From positions 248,001-312,000 of the forward strand of contig JAZGUH010000410.1 in the NCBI GenBank assembly GCA_037893225.1: a stretch of 64,000 bases of DNA, in the 5' to 3' direction. A program made the translations under genes and the position numbers. The notes below the pieces were generated by a model. It was not told the DNA's origin. It saw only the letters and a program-made list of their open reading frames with translations, and searched no databases. Shown one piece after another: positions 34,972-46,719 of the stretch (within the stretch, counting starts at the first letter, position 1; each line of letters starts with the position of its first letter). This DNA is from Hippasteria phrygiana. Its lineage: Eukaryota; Echinodermata; Asteroidea; Valvatida; Goniasteridae.

Positions 34972-35031
34972 AGACCACACACTCTGATGTCTGGCTGTAT
35001 GCTCCCCATCGATGGATTCTGAAAGGTTCTG

Positions 35032-36243
35032 GTGAGTCACCCTACTCCATAATTTGTGATCAATCTATTTTAGATTTCCTGGCCTGAAACATGCCCATGA
35101 AATGAGCAACATTCTTCACAATGAGTGAATTCAGAGATAAACTGTCACAGTATCAGCAATGCTTTGCTCTGCAAGTTGATTTATTGCAATAAAATGTCTT
35201 TCTTTTACTGTTAAAACCAACTGTATAATCTGTTATTTCCAAAACTAAAACAATGGAAACCAAAGAAGAAATCAAATTCAGATAAAAAATATTATTTCAT
35301 GTAAAGTCGCAAACCAAGTTGTTTAGGCAACAAACAGTAATGAATTTTTCCCACTTTTCCTACGTGATTATAGTTTGGGTGTTTTTTTTTCAAACTTGAG
35401 ATATCCTGTCAGTCGCAATTCGGTCGCTTCCAAAATTAGCACATGTGGCATAAGATAGGGAATGAAGTTGAAGCTCACTCTAAGAAATAGACAGCTGGCA
35501 AGATTCGTGATTACTTCCAACAATACGGTCAATAAGCTTATTCATAGCCTTTGCGCTTCTGTTGACGGCCTGTCAAATTGACCCCCAACTTTGTTCCAGA
35601 AAAAGGTCCCTGAAATGAAAACTGCTGGACCGAATCGGGTGAACTTGGTATCATTTTTCATCTAGAAAGATTCGCCGTCCATCCAAACTGGTCGGAGGGT
35701 ACTGAAAATAGGCCGTTCCACTTTTGTTTACCACTCTGTATAGAAGTAGGTCGTTTTTTCAGTAAGTAAAGTATACAATTTGAAAAAAACAGATTTGTAG
35801 AAGAGCACGACCTGTATGTTTTTAAGCATTCAGAGGTCAGGCTGATAGACTTAAGACTCCAGCACAGCTGAAAATATCTTGGCAACATTTGACGAATAAA
35901 TAGAGTGAAAAAGAACCTCAAACTGTTCCTTGGCTGAATGTTGGACGAGCCTTGGACATTGGCACACATATCTCTTGCTGATGTTGGTACATGTACGGGT
36001 ACGTAAATTTTGCAGATCGCCCTTGTATTATGAGTTAAAAAGCAGAATATAACTAATTCTGAAATGCCTTCTTGGCAAACTGTGGAAAAGCAAACCTTTA
36101 GAATCCTTCATTTAAATGGGATTTTGACCATCCCTTTTAGTTTTTCACAAATTAGCACTGTAGTAGTTTCGGTGCCAAAAAGGCTTATTACCTCTTTTTA
36201 TCCTCTATGCTTTCTGGAGAGCCTTTGGGAAAAATTTACAAGC
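35032..36243. other. No gene recognised
   Basis: AT-rich spacer; the minus ORF at 35658-35969 has no features. Confidence 0.4.
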
Positions 36244-36484
36244 TTAACCCTAACCCCCTAGACCCTTTTTGCTAGGAACCATCCTCAATCCTGCAAAATC
36301 CTCCGATTACCCTGCCCCAAAAAATGCATTCATCCTCAATCCTCCAAAATCCTCATGTGCTTTAAACACCGTTCATCCTCAATCCTCCAAAATCCTCTGC
36401 TTGAAACACCATTCATCCTCAATCCTCCAAAATCCTCCAAAACTGCAAGGAGGATTTTGGAGGATTGAGGTGGGTTAGGGTTAA
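36244..36484. mobile_element. TTAA-flanked element with internal CCTCAATCCTCCAAAATCCTC repeats
   Basis: Ends TTAACCCTAACCC and GGGTTAGGGTTAA are inverted. Inside are four direct copies of a 21-bp core in units of roughly 45 bp and one inverted copy next to the right end. No ORF of note. Confidence 0.6.
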
Positions 36485-37391
36485 TGGGCTCAACTTAAAC
36501 CCATGATCTCCTGCTTACTAATGCAGATGTCTTAATCACGAAGCTTGCCGGAGTCGGCTGGATGGATTGAACCTGGTATAGCTGTGGGCAATGCTTCTCG
36601 CATTTCCTAAATTGCCAAATTGCTAAATTCTCACATTTTCTAAATGCACATGACAAGTTCAGAAAGTTTTGCCAATTATCTCATTAATTAAAAGCCTAAA
36701 TTATTGTTAAGCCTTCAGTTCAATTTACCATGGAAGTTGGTGCAGGCTAACCTCGTCATTTGATGCCATTGTTTCTAATTTATATGGATACTGATAGGCA
36801 GATTGCTATGACATGGATACTGTGCCATGCAGTGTTTCTTCAAAACAGCAATTCAGGACTTGAGGCAGTCAGTGTAACCAATGTAAGAAAATCTAGGATT
36901 CTCCTGACTGGCTGGGGGGGGGGGGGGGGGGGGGGTTGTGTGGGATGATCTGCCCCACATACATTGTACACCTCGCCACCCCTTTTTCTAAATCTACGCA
37001 TTTACAAAACAATAACTTTTGCATTGCTTGGAAACTAGCAATTAAAAAAAGGAGATTTTTTGGGGGGCGGGTAAAACTCAAAAAGAGAACAGATATATTT
37101 TTAAGAGATTATCCTGAATGCAACGTTTTTATTTGAACAGAAAACTTGCTTTAAAAAAAAATAAGCCAAAACAATTCAGGTGAGGACTTGTAATCTAAAG
37201 ATTACACTCAAACTCAAACAAAAATTGAAACATCAAAGCTGCTTCAGCTTTATGTCTATGCTAATGAATTATGGAAGAAGAGAGTATTTTTAAACAAAAA
37301 GGCACTTTACTCTGAACTCTATTTTTTCTTCTTATTATTTTATTACACATGTATATGTGCTATGCACAATTGTACATTTATACTGTAGGAA
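36485..37391. other. No gene; G tract at 36914-36935
   Basis: AT-rich spacer with a 22-base G run. Confidence 0.5.
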
Positions 37392-37795
37392 TTAAAGGTA
37401 GTGTACACGATTGGTAATCCTCAATTTTTTATTTTTTTTACTGAATTATTGGTAAATACCTTACTAGAAATGATGGCACCAGGTTTGCTGTCGTCAAGAA
37501 AAGTGGAAATTTATATCGTTTTCCAACGATTTCCAGCCGGCAATCGTTGGAAAACTACCCTGTAGCCTTTAGTCAAGGCGTGCGTGGCTACCCAGAGGTA
37601 ACTACGCGCGCCTTGACTAAAGGCTATCATCTGCGTAACGGTTGAAAACAAATGCCATTTTTCTCTTTTTTTCGCCATCCAACAACACAAAACTTTGAAC
37701 AGGTCAGTGGAACAATATTTCCTATAAAATACTATCCCCCAAATCCGCCTATTTCTGAAATTTGCAACAATGACCAATCATGTACAGTACATTTA
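37392..37795. mobile_element. MITE family A, copy 2
   Basis: Inverted relative to 9500-9858. Left TTAA (37392-37395) and AGGTAGTGTACACGATTGG end intact, right end decayed (GTACATTTAG). A strong internal hairpin (AGCCTTTAGTCAAGGCG / CGCCTTGACTAAAGGCT) sits near 37560-37630 and is absent from copy 1. Confidence 0.7.
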
Positions 37796-40700
37796 GGAAC
37801 ATTGCACTCCTAATTCAAAATTTGAAAATTATTAATTCTGATACAAGTTACATGTACATGTAATGGCTCATGGGAAGGCTCATATAACTAATGCTCATTA
37901 ATTAGCACAGCAATGTGAAAATGTATTTTTCACAAATTATAAAGACACAAGTTGATGCACATGAAATAACTCAAACATTGCATTTAGTCCTGTTTACGAT
38001 TATGCTAGAAACAAGTTTTGTTTGATAAATGCCACAACACACCCCATCTTGATTTAATGGTAACCATTTCTTAATATCTCCTTTCAATGCTTGCATCAGG
38101 TCTACTCTCATCACAAGTACCAGACGGGGAACTAGACTGGGTACCAGACTGGGACCAACTCGACGGGGCTGCAGCTCGCCGTGGGAGGATGCCGTGCAGG
38201 TTGTTGTAGTTCGATGTTCCATTGGTTGTCCTTGTGACCAGCGGAGCAAGGAATTCGGGAAGGCCGTCAAGTGGGGTGAGTTGTTACAAAGCAATTTCTT
38301 CTAATCTCAACAAAGTCCAATGTCACAGTGTGATTGAGGCTTTATGGACGCTGGGTGCGTTCATGTTATCCTCAGAGTCTGCTGCTGCTGTGGCTGACTG
38401 CTGATCTTCTGTTTCTTTCTGTTAAGAAACAGACTGTCAGTTACCTGCAGAGGTAAAAACAAACAAAGGTTTATTTTCTTTCATGATGACAAAATCTTCA
38501 TCAAGAGTTACAACAATGTCCAAAGTATGCTGTCAGTGCAGTGAAATTTAAATGCTTGGCTGGCAAGTTCTAAAAAATGGACGTTTCAGGTTGCAATATC
38601 TTTTTCAAAGGGTGAATGAGAAATTTTGTATTACATTTTGGACAGCCCATGCATAAAATTCAAACGAATTGTCATTTCAATGCCACTTTTTTATAACAGT
38701 GGAAGCAGAGCTTTACACAATCAGAGCAACAATCAATCGGTTTCTTAGCTTTGTGGTTGCAGTATATTTATTGATTACCAACATTTTACAGATTTACAGT
38801 TTAAACAATTTTACACATAACTTTGTAAACACTATTTATGAATGTTGTTTTTGTTATTTTATACAGGTGTTTTGGTGAAGCTCTGCAGCTGATCTACCCT
38901 AAACCTTCCCCCCCCCCCCCAGCCACTGGTGTAAAGCAGAGACCAAGATGCAACAGAGGGCAGCCAGTTTGGGGGACTCGGTTAGAAGGTCACTTGGTGT
39001 GCGGAGGGGTAGAACCATTCTCAGTAGGGGACGTACATCCAGGCCATTCAGAGTGTATGACCCTTCTACTACCAGAGTGGTGGTAGAAGGGTGATACACT
39101 CACCCAGACTTTACTCTGGTAAAGCCTAGTGGGATATGCCACCAAAGGCCCCACCCTGCATTATTAGGTATGCAGGTTATATGGAAATAGTGGAAGGTCA
39201 CTGGGCATGTTTGATGCTGTTAGCAAAGCTACCTTTTAGCAAAGACATTTTGTGTGAACCATGCATGTTACGAACCAAGGAAAAGAATATTGGAAAAGAT
39301 TCGCTAGGGATCGTGGGTGGGTTGTGTGTCTTTTAATTAGGACTCTTTCTCAACAAGCTTAATACTGTTGTTTCTAGATTGTTATTACTACTAAATTCTT
39401 ATTGTTGTTTCTAGATTGTTTCTACTAGTGTTTCTCAATAAAGAATATTACTACTAGATTATTACTGTTGGTGTTTCTATTACTGCTGAAGATTGATGAA
39501 ATGACCAATGGAACATTGATGAACCCCACCAACCTGCATGTGTCCTCTGCCAAGCTGCAGTTGGTCCCAGTCTGGTACCCCATCTGGCACTGGTGATGAG
39601 ACGATTAAAGTAGACCTGGAACAGAGCGACCTCGACTGGTGTCCTGGCAAGCAATGAAAGGAGATATTAAGAAATGGTTACCATTAAATCAAACTGGGGT
39701 GTGTTTTGGCATAACCGTGAACAGGACCATGGGGACTTTGGAGAAAAGCAAATTTGTTTTTTTATTGCTGGTTGGCAAACGACTACATTTTGATAGGTTT
39801 GGGTTCAGTTTTTACATAAAACAAATTTCACAATTTTAAAGCTGCTATGTCATTGCTTTGGCTGAAAATTTCAATTTCATGGATTTAATTTAAATGTCCA
39901 AGTCAATTTTTTTACAAAAAAAGTGACAAAAGTTAATTGTTTTAATCCTGCATGTCTCCAATTAAATCTGAAGACGCTCTGAGAATTAGTTTGAATTTTT
40001 ATGCATGGGCTTTTCAACTCGTAACTTTATACAAAAATGTTCGAGTTTTGCCCTTTGAAAAAGATATGGCAACCTGAAACATTCACTTTATAGAACTTGC
40101 TACCGAAACATTTAAATTTCATTGCAATGACAATTTGCTTGCAATTTGACCGGAAAAACCTGAGATCTGGCAATCACACTGTGACATTGGACTTTTGAGA
40201 TTAGAAGAAATTGCTTGGTTAACAACTCACCCCACTTGACGGCCTTCCCGAATTCCTTGCTCCGCTGGTCACAAGGACCAATGGAACATCACTGCATGGC
40301 AAGCTGCAGCCCCATCGAGTTGGTCCCAGTCTGGTACCCCATCTGGCACCCCATCTGGCACCCCATCTGGCACTGGTGATGAGACGATTAAAGTAGACCT
40401 GGAACAGAGCGACCTCGACTGGTTTCCTGCAAGCAATGAAAGGAGATAAGAAATGGTTACCATTAAATCAAACTGGGGTGTGTTTTGGCACTTGTTTCTG
40501 GCATAATGGTGAACAGGACCAAAGGCAACAGCTGCATTTAACAATAGAAAAAACATCGTTTGACTTATTGAATATACAGGTCAGACTTAAAATAAAATAT
40601 ACTGAGAGGTCACTGAGCATGTCTGTTAATGTCAGCAAAGCCTACTTTTTTGCAGGGTTGGTGTGTGGGTGACCGAAAAAGTTGAGATGAAATTTTGGAT

Positions 40701-40869
40701 CTTTTGAGAAAAGCAAATGTAAAAAAAAAATTGCTGTTTGGCAAACAACTACATTTTGATAGGTTTGAGTCGAGGTTTTTACATAAAACAAATTTCAAAT
40801 GATTTAAAGCTGCTATGTCGGTGCTTTGGCTGAAAATGTCAATTTTGTGGATTTCCCTACTGACTAATG
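37796..40869. repeat. Inverted and tandem duplications (38034-38650, 39480-39900, 39985-40860)
   Basis: 38034-38650 is the inverse of about 39985-40500, sharing a 50-bp identical stretch that ends in a donor-like GTGGG|gtgagt (38275; reverse near 40232). 39480-39900 is a direct copy of about 40260-40860. The CACCCCATCTGG minisatellite expands within one copy (40336-40372). A C run lies at 38910-38918 and a short palindrome (CCCTTCTACTACCAGAGTGG...) at about 39058-39095. Splice-like sites at 38100 and 38432-38458 hint at exons, but no frame is conserved between copies, so no CDS is called. Confidence 0.7.
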
Positions 40870-41432
40870 AATTGAGCAAAAATACAGGTACTATATTCTC
40901 AATGAAAAAAGCCTTTACTACACTGTGCAGTCCCCTTTTGGTCTGCACGGAGATTGATACTCTAGGAATTCGGAGCATTCTACTCTTATTAGGAAGTTGT
41001 TCAATCTGTTGTGGAATTTTGTCTTGGATATAGTTATCAAAACATTAAAAATTACACGGGAATAGATGCAAGTTAAATGAGTTTTCAGAGAAAATAAAAC
41101 CATTTCTAACAACTTTAGAAGGATGCTGTGTGTCAAAAAATTAATTTTCAAATTGAATTGCGTGAGATCAAATTTTTAGTGGACAAACACTGGCGGGTCA
41201 TAACTTCTGGTTTGATGACGTCATACTGTAAGTCTCAAAGTGCACAAATGTAATAGAGTGTGGTAAACTTCATTTTCCAACAACAATAACACGTAAAGTT
41301 CACATTACATTTGTCTACATTTTTTTTTTTTCCAACTTGCCGTGAGAGGGTGTTTTTATAAACACCACCACTTTTGAGTTGTAACTTACATGTATGTTCA
41401 AATGAAGTTTCAATTCAGAACGGAGTATCTAT
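40870..41432. other. No gene recognised
   Basis: AT-rich spacer. Confidence 0.4.
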
Positions 41433-41650
41433 ACAGTGTGAGTACAAAAAACTATACACTTTTAAAAATGGTCGTAGTTTTATTCTGTAGCAATATAGAT
41501 AAGATATTTTCATATGTACTTTTAGAGTCACCAAAAGAAGCAGGAAGAGTTATTCCAAAAGTACATATGAAAATATCTGATCTATAATGCTACAGAATAA
41601 AACTATGGCCATTTGTAAAAGTGTATAGGTTTTTTTTACTTACACTGTAT
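41433..41650. mobile_element. 220-bp foldback MITE
   Basis: Words TACAGTGTGAGTACAAAAAA, CTATACACTTTTA, AGTTTTATTCTGTAGCA, ATATTTTCATATGTACTTTT occur on the left and in reverse on the right, around a loop near 41530-41550. Confidence 0.75.
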
Positions 41651-41729
41651 TGCGCTGGCAATTCTTCATGTACATGTACTCCAATCCTTCCAAAATAAAA
41701 AAATCAAAAAAGGCCATGAGGGCGTTGTT

Positions 41730-41903
41730 CAACCTCCTTAATGGACAAACAAAAAGAGAAAGCAACATAAACTGATTATTCTGTTTTTACATCTGACCTG
41801 TCCACATAGAGTGCAAATCTAAATATCTCTTTCATATTGCAAAAGGACATTCTTTTTTTTAGGTCTGGACCTTTGTTCTTGGAGGAGCAAGCCAAAATTC
41901 TCT
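41730..41903 (+). repeat. Duplicated block pair, first set (41730-41903 and 42330-42440)
   Basis: 41730-41903 matches 44735-44866 and 42330-42440 matches 44440-44547, all direct. The first block ends in a conserved TTCTTGGAGGAGCAAGCCAA stretch preceded by an acceptor-like tttag. Its downstream edge is interrupted by MITE family B. Confidence 0.65.
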
Positions 41904-42052
41904 TTAACCCTCCTACTATTATAACTATCACAACCTATCGAAAAACCAAATCCTCTCCTCTCCCACAGCTTGTGTGACTCAACCTGTCACTCGATAGGTT
42001 TTGATAGATTGGGTAGTTGGCTCCAATTTGGCACTGAGAGAGGGAGGGTTAA
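41904..42052. mobile_element. MITE family B, copy 1
   Basis: TTAACCCTCCTA...GGGAGGGTTAA, 149 bp, TTAA at both ends. Other copies 45740-45888, 46571-46719, 60975-61121. Confidence 0.85.
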
Positions 42053-42065
42053 TGAACTCTCATCT

Positions 42066-42233
42066 TTAACCCTAACTGACCCAAATCTGCCAAAAACACC
42101 ATGTTGTGTTGTATACTGATAGTTTCAGGACTGTAGAGCCTTGGTACCATTACTTTACATGGAGCTATGATGTCCTAATTTGTCCAAGTACAAAGAATGT
42201 GCCATAGGTTTACTGCACAGGGGTTAGGGTTAT
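42066..42233. mobile_element. MITE family F, copy 2
   Basis: Ends TTAACCCTAACT and GGGGTTAGGGTTATT; lies 13 bp from MITE B copy 1. Confidence 0.65.
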
Positions 42234-42680
42234 TGTGAACATTACTAGGGACACCAAGGCAAAGACCGGAGGCCTTGATGAAAATTTCCCCTGTGGAAAA
42301 TTTCAGGAATCTTTAAGAAATGTCGGGAATTAGACGGCATAAAAAATGGAAATGGCTGGGACACTTCATTTTCTTACTTGGCTATAAAATGATACAGTGT
42401 ACATGTACAAAGCCAAAGCTTGAAATACCCACTGACGTGAAAACAAATGTACACGAACAAGGAGACCTGGAAACGAAAATAACGGATGTGTATAAAATTC
42501 CCTCCAGTTTTACTTAAAGATTTCCAAGACAAACTTCCAGCGTGAATATTGTTTGGGGTGGTTACAGTTTAATAGAAATCATTCTGCTAAATTTATAGCA
42601 AGAGAAAGGGCAACCCAGTGTAAATTGTCCACAGGCGGGCTGAGCGAGGTCTCCAGAAGCCCACCATATGACCTTTTACT

Positions 42681-44429
42681 CAAGGGCGGCAGAACAGGGG
42701 TGGCAGTTGCCACCCCAAAATAAACTTGTGGAGCGTATTGGGGTGGCAGTGCCACCCCAATACGCTTTAAGCAGTTTTAAGCAGTAACATTTGAGTTTCT
42801 TCTTTTTCACATTCTGTCTTTGGTTGGGTGACAAACATTAAAAAGAGAAACCTTTGTTTCGCATAGCATTCCAGGCATGCATTACAGCGGGCCCCGGCCC
42901 CACGCCATTAGACGCTCCGCTCGCTTCGCTTGCTCCACTTCAGGTCACTATTTATTTGCAGGCGTGGATTCGGGTCGGGGGGGGGAGGGGCGCCGTGGGG
43001 GCACGTTCCCACTGGTAAATTGAGTCAAAAAAAAAGGGGAAAAAAAGAGTGGGAGGGAGCGCAACTTCCTTAAAAAAATCCCGGCACCGATATTAAACAT
43101 CTGCTGCGTCTACATTTTGGCATACTTGAATATTTCCTGGAGCCCGGGGATTTCAACTCTTTCCATCTCAACATCTAATCCCCTTGTGGGCAGTTTATTC
43201 CAGGTTAAATGGCCACAACCAGCAGGAAACAATTGATCACTTGACTGCATGACATACTAAATGTGCCCAAAGGGACACATTTTTTTCAATAAATATAATA
43301 TTCAGTGCCATATTTGTTCATGTCCAGTAATGAAACCATGTATTATTTTTTCGATCGTTGAAATTGTTGCACAAACATGGCTAAAATAATGGCTAAAACT
43401 AATGGCTAAAATAATGATAAAAATACATGTAATTCTCCATCTAATCTTAACAACTTTTGCTAAAAAAAGTCAGGTGAAAGTGGCCAGGAAACACCTCAGA
43501 TTGCACCATGGAGCATCCAGAATCAAAAATTTTCCGGGGCCCTTAAGCGGGCCCCGGACCCTTTAAGCGGGCCCCGGACCCCACACTGAAAGGACTTCGC
43601 GCTTAAAATGAAGGGCAAAAACTTAAAATTAAACGCCCAAAAACAGGGGGAGGGGGAAACTTAGTTTTTTGTAGTCATGACATGGCTAAAATAATGGCTA
43701 AAATATTGATATTGAATTTGTACACAACCAGGTCTCAGTGGTTAGTTGACTCAATGTAATAACTTGTGAGACCTGTTACTTGAGATGAAGATGGATTTAA
43801 TTTTGAAACTTTTCTTGCAGCTTTTAATATGGAATTTGTACACAACCAGGTCTCAGTGTTTTTTTTTAGTTGACTCTATGTACTAACTTGTGAGACCTGT
43901 TACTTGAGATAAAGATGGATTTAATTTTGAAACTTTTCTTGAAAATTTTAATATTGAATTTGTACACAACCAGGTCTCAGTGGTTAGTTGACTCAATGTA
44001 CTAACTTGTGAGACCTGTTACTTGAGATGAAGATGGATTAAATTTTGAAACTTTTCTTGAAGCTTTTAATATTGAACTTGTACACAACCAGGTCTCATAG
44101 TGGTTAGTTGACTCAATGTACTAACTTGTGAGACCTGTTACTTGAGATGAAGATGGATTTAATTTTGAAACTTTTCTTGCAGCTTTTAATCTCCATATAA
44201 TCTTCACAACTTTTGCTAAAAGAAAGTCAGGTGTAAGTGGCCATCAGGAATCGCCTCAGATTGCACCACGGAGCATCCAGAATTAAAAGCCCTTACGGAC
44301 CCCACGCCGTAAGGGCTTTGCACTTCGTGCTCGCATTTTGTCCGTTTTGGGCGTGCCCCCCGTCTAATTCTTTTTTGGATCCACGACTGATTTGCCACCC
44401 CAATAAAAATCAGCTTCCGCCGCCCTTGT
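42681..44429. mobile_element. 1.75-kb hAT-like element remnant with CAAGGGCGGC ends
   Basis: Ends CAAGGGCGGCAGAA and TTCCGCCGCCCTTG are imperfect inverted repeats, each followed inward by TGCCACCCCAA. A 35-bp near-perfect palindrome (42732-42766) adjoins the left end. Inside are GCGGGCCCCGGACC words (42885, 43545-43580) and a 120-bp tandem array. No transposase frame survives. Confidence 0.55.
43711..44196. repeat. Tandem repeat, about 120-bp unit, four copies
   Basis: Units carry TTGTACACAACCAGGTCTCAG, TTAGTTGACTCAATGTA, GAGACCTGTTACTTGAGATG and end with AAACTTTTCTTG. Copies differ by a few bases and small indels. Confidence 0.9.
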
Positions 44430-44609
44430 ATACTTGATGAGACGGCATAAAAAAGGGAAGTGATCGGGACACTTACATGTAACACATTTATTTTCTTTCT
44501 TGGCTCTAAAATGATACAGTGTACAAAGCCAAGGCTCAAAATTCCCACCGACTAATCTAGTAATTTTAGCGTTGATCTTGTACATATGTAGATTCCTATG
44601 AAGCCCTAC

Positions 44610-44709
44610 CTCTGGAGGTATCGGATGGTCAATTCTGTGGTTCCCAGCTTCACTGTGTAGCGTAGGGACGTCAAGCTTTTAAGCGTCCTGACATTTTCGC
44701 TGATGACCA
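44610..44709 (-). CDS. Candidate internal exon, gene unknown
   Basis: A 100-nt minus-strand stretch with a pyrimidine-rich acceptor (cttcgtttctcctgaaag) and donor CAGAG|gtaggg. It has one open frame of 32 codons (phase 2 in, phase 2 out) with balanced composition: VISENVRTLKSLTSL, then YTVKLGTTELTIRYLQ. The alternation of hydrophobic and polar residues suggests beta strands. I do not recognise the family and found no partner exon nearby, so this may be coincidence. Confidence 0.3.
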
Positions 44710-44734
44710 CTTTCAGGAGAAACGAAGCATTGTT

Positions 44735-44866
44735 CACCCCTCCTTGATGGACAAACAAAAAAGAGCAAACAATCTGATTATTTTCTTTTTACAGTGCGAG
44801 AAACTTCAAATCTCTTTCATTAGGTCTGGAGCTTTGTTCTTGGAGGAGCAAGCCAAAATTCTCAAG
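44735..44866 (+). repeat. Duplicated block, second set
   Basis: Direct copy of 41730-41903, ending in TTCTTGGAGGAGCAAGCCAA and a donor-like CTCAA|gtaagg. Confidence 0.65.
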
Positions 44867-45476
44867 TAAGGGGTGAGATTTGTCAGGATTTTTCCTGATT
44901 TTCAGGATTTGTTGTCGGTATTTCAGGATTTTTTGTCGGGATTTCAGAATTTTTAAAGAATCTCTTTTGCAATCTGGAATTCCTGAGGTGTTGTCCTAAA
45001 GGTGTTTTTACCTGTTAAAGTGGATATATACAATGTAGACCAATAAAAATTGATATTTTAAGGGGGTACCTTTAGGCAAATACAAACTGTATGTTGATCT
45101 GGGGTCCTCGTGGATTTTATATTTTTGGCCAATCTCACCCCTGTTATTAAAGTGCACCTGTATTTAGAAAATCTCACTTTTAATGTGACCATTATAGGGT
45201 CATCAAGGCAAAAACCAGTGACAAATTTCCTCCACTTAGGTTGGGCTGTGAACTTAAAAGGTACCGTTGCAAGGGGTTAGACACTTTCCAGAAATTTCTA
45301 ATGTTTCAGGTATTTTCAAAGGGTTGGGAATTAGGGGAATATTCAATTGATAGGTTAACTGTACCATTCTGGTCAGTGTTCTCATTCTGGTCACTAAAAA
45401 GCAGCCTACAACTGGAAAATCTCAATCACAGTTTCCATAAAGAAATTTGGCCACGTCCAAATTGGTGGCTACAGTG
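44867..45476. other. No gene recognised
   Basis: Contains TCAGGATTTTT-type short repeats at 44890-44945. The 115-codon plus ORF from 45241 overlaps MITE E and is not considered real. Confidence 0.4.
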
Positions 45477-45928
45477 GAAAGAGTTCCATATCCAGCCATC
45501 ACTTAGACCTCGTGCACAAAGTCTATGGCCCATGACAGAAAAAGTCAAAGTATTTTCAAAGAATAAGTTGAAATTGTTTCCTTCCTAAATTCAAGTTTCC
45601 TAACCCTGCCAGACGCAGCACAGTGCATCTGTGGTGACAGCTTGACCTTGCTGCACTCTGCGCACAAGTCAATGTGACAAAGTACGCAATCTGCGTCTGG
45701 CAGGGTTTCTAGCCAAAATACCCTTGAGGGTTAGGGTTATTAACCCTCCTATACTTATAACTATCACAGCCTATCAAAATCTCTAAACACCAACTCTGAC
45801 AGTTTGTGTGTGTTTCAATCTGAAATTTGATAGGTTTTGATCTGTACAGCAGCTGGGTCGATTTTGGCCCTGAGAACAGGAGGGTTAATTAAGGGAAAAT
45901 AAGTGATGCCGGATATGGAACTCTTTCC
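45477..45928. mobile_element. MITE family E, copy 3, broken by two nested elements
   Basis: Left part 45477-45590 and right part 45890-45928 together match copy 2 (51043-51244) in reverse. Between them lie a hairpin element (AACCCTGCCAGACGCAG ... CTGCGTCTGGCAGGGTT, about 45601-45708) and MITE B copy 2. Confidence 0.75.
45740..45888. mobile_element. MITE family B, copy 2
   Basis: 149 bp, TTAA at 45740-45743 and 45885-45888, nested in MITE E copy 3. Confidence 0.85.
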
Positions 45929-46009
45929 TTTTGTTTTTATGGAAGTCACCCAATACACTCCTACAAAAGCTTGGTGGGGTTGCCTACCCTACATATGTAC
46001 CACCCTTAT

Positions 46010-46300
46010 GGTTTTTCGGAAAGATTTTACTTTAATACCCCTACCAAAATCAGTCCGGAACAGCAAAATCTTGGAAAATAACCAACCCTTCTTGATAACA
46101 ACCCTTCTTGTAACAACTTCTTGATTAACCCTAACTCCCTAGGGTGTGGAAAATCATATTAAAATTTGAGGATGCAGGACTGTTTGGGTTAAACATGTGG
46201 CACAACGGAAAGATTTTACTTTAATACCCCCCACAAAAAATGGTCAGGAACAGCAAAATCTTGGAAAATAATTAACCCACCTTGATAACAACTATCTAAA
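46010..46300 (+). repeat. Two direct copies of an AAAGATTTTACTTTAATACCCC block
   Basis: About 46016-46110 and 46206-46290 share GGAACAGCAAAATCTTGGAAAATAA. Both are empty-site counterparts of the inverted copy at 46520-46740, into which MITE B copy 3 is inserted. Confidence 0.8.
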
Positions 46301-46570
46301 TGTGTGGCACAACCTGATATTTCAAGATTTATGTCAGCAGAATCTGTAAAATTGAGGCAGAAATTAACATGTATGTGAACACTTTGAGTGACCATACACT
46401 GTGCCAAGAACATTAACACTAAAAACAAGCTTTCTTCCCCTATATTGCACGAACATTTCCCAAATAAATTATCAAATTTAAAGGTTGTGCCAAGTGTTTA
46501 TACAATTCTGAACACAGATGGATGGTTATTTTCCAAAATTTGCTATTCCTGACCTATTTTTGTGGGGGTA

Positions 46571-46719
46571 TTAACCCTCCTATACTTATAACTATCACAG
46601 CCTATCAAAATCTCTAAACACCAACTCTGACAGTTTGTGTGTGTTTCAATCTGAAATTTGATAGGTTTTGATCTGTACAGCAGCTTGGTCGATTTTGGCC
46701 CTGAGAACAGGAGGGTTAA
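46571..46719. mobile_element. MITE family B, copy 3, with empty sites nearby
   Basis: 149 bp, inserted at the TTAA of GGGGTATTAAAGTAAAATC. The uninterrupted (reverse) sequence is present at about 46025 and 46215, showing duplication of exactly TTAA. Confidence 0.92.

Noticed and set aside
36241..36265. Interstitial telomeric repeat (CCCTAA-like words here and at 42.07, 45.73, 46.13 kb)
   Set aside because: Only one or two units each, located at ends of TTAA-bounded elements; better explained as MITE termini.
43711..44196. CRISPR-like array
   Set aside because: Units of about 120 bp are contiguous tandem copies without spacers, in a eukaryotic context.
45241..45588. 115-codon ORF
   Set aside because: Runs into MITE family E and has no recognisable features.
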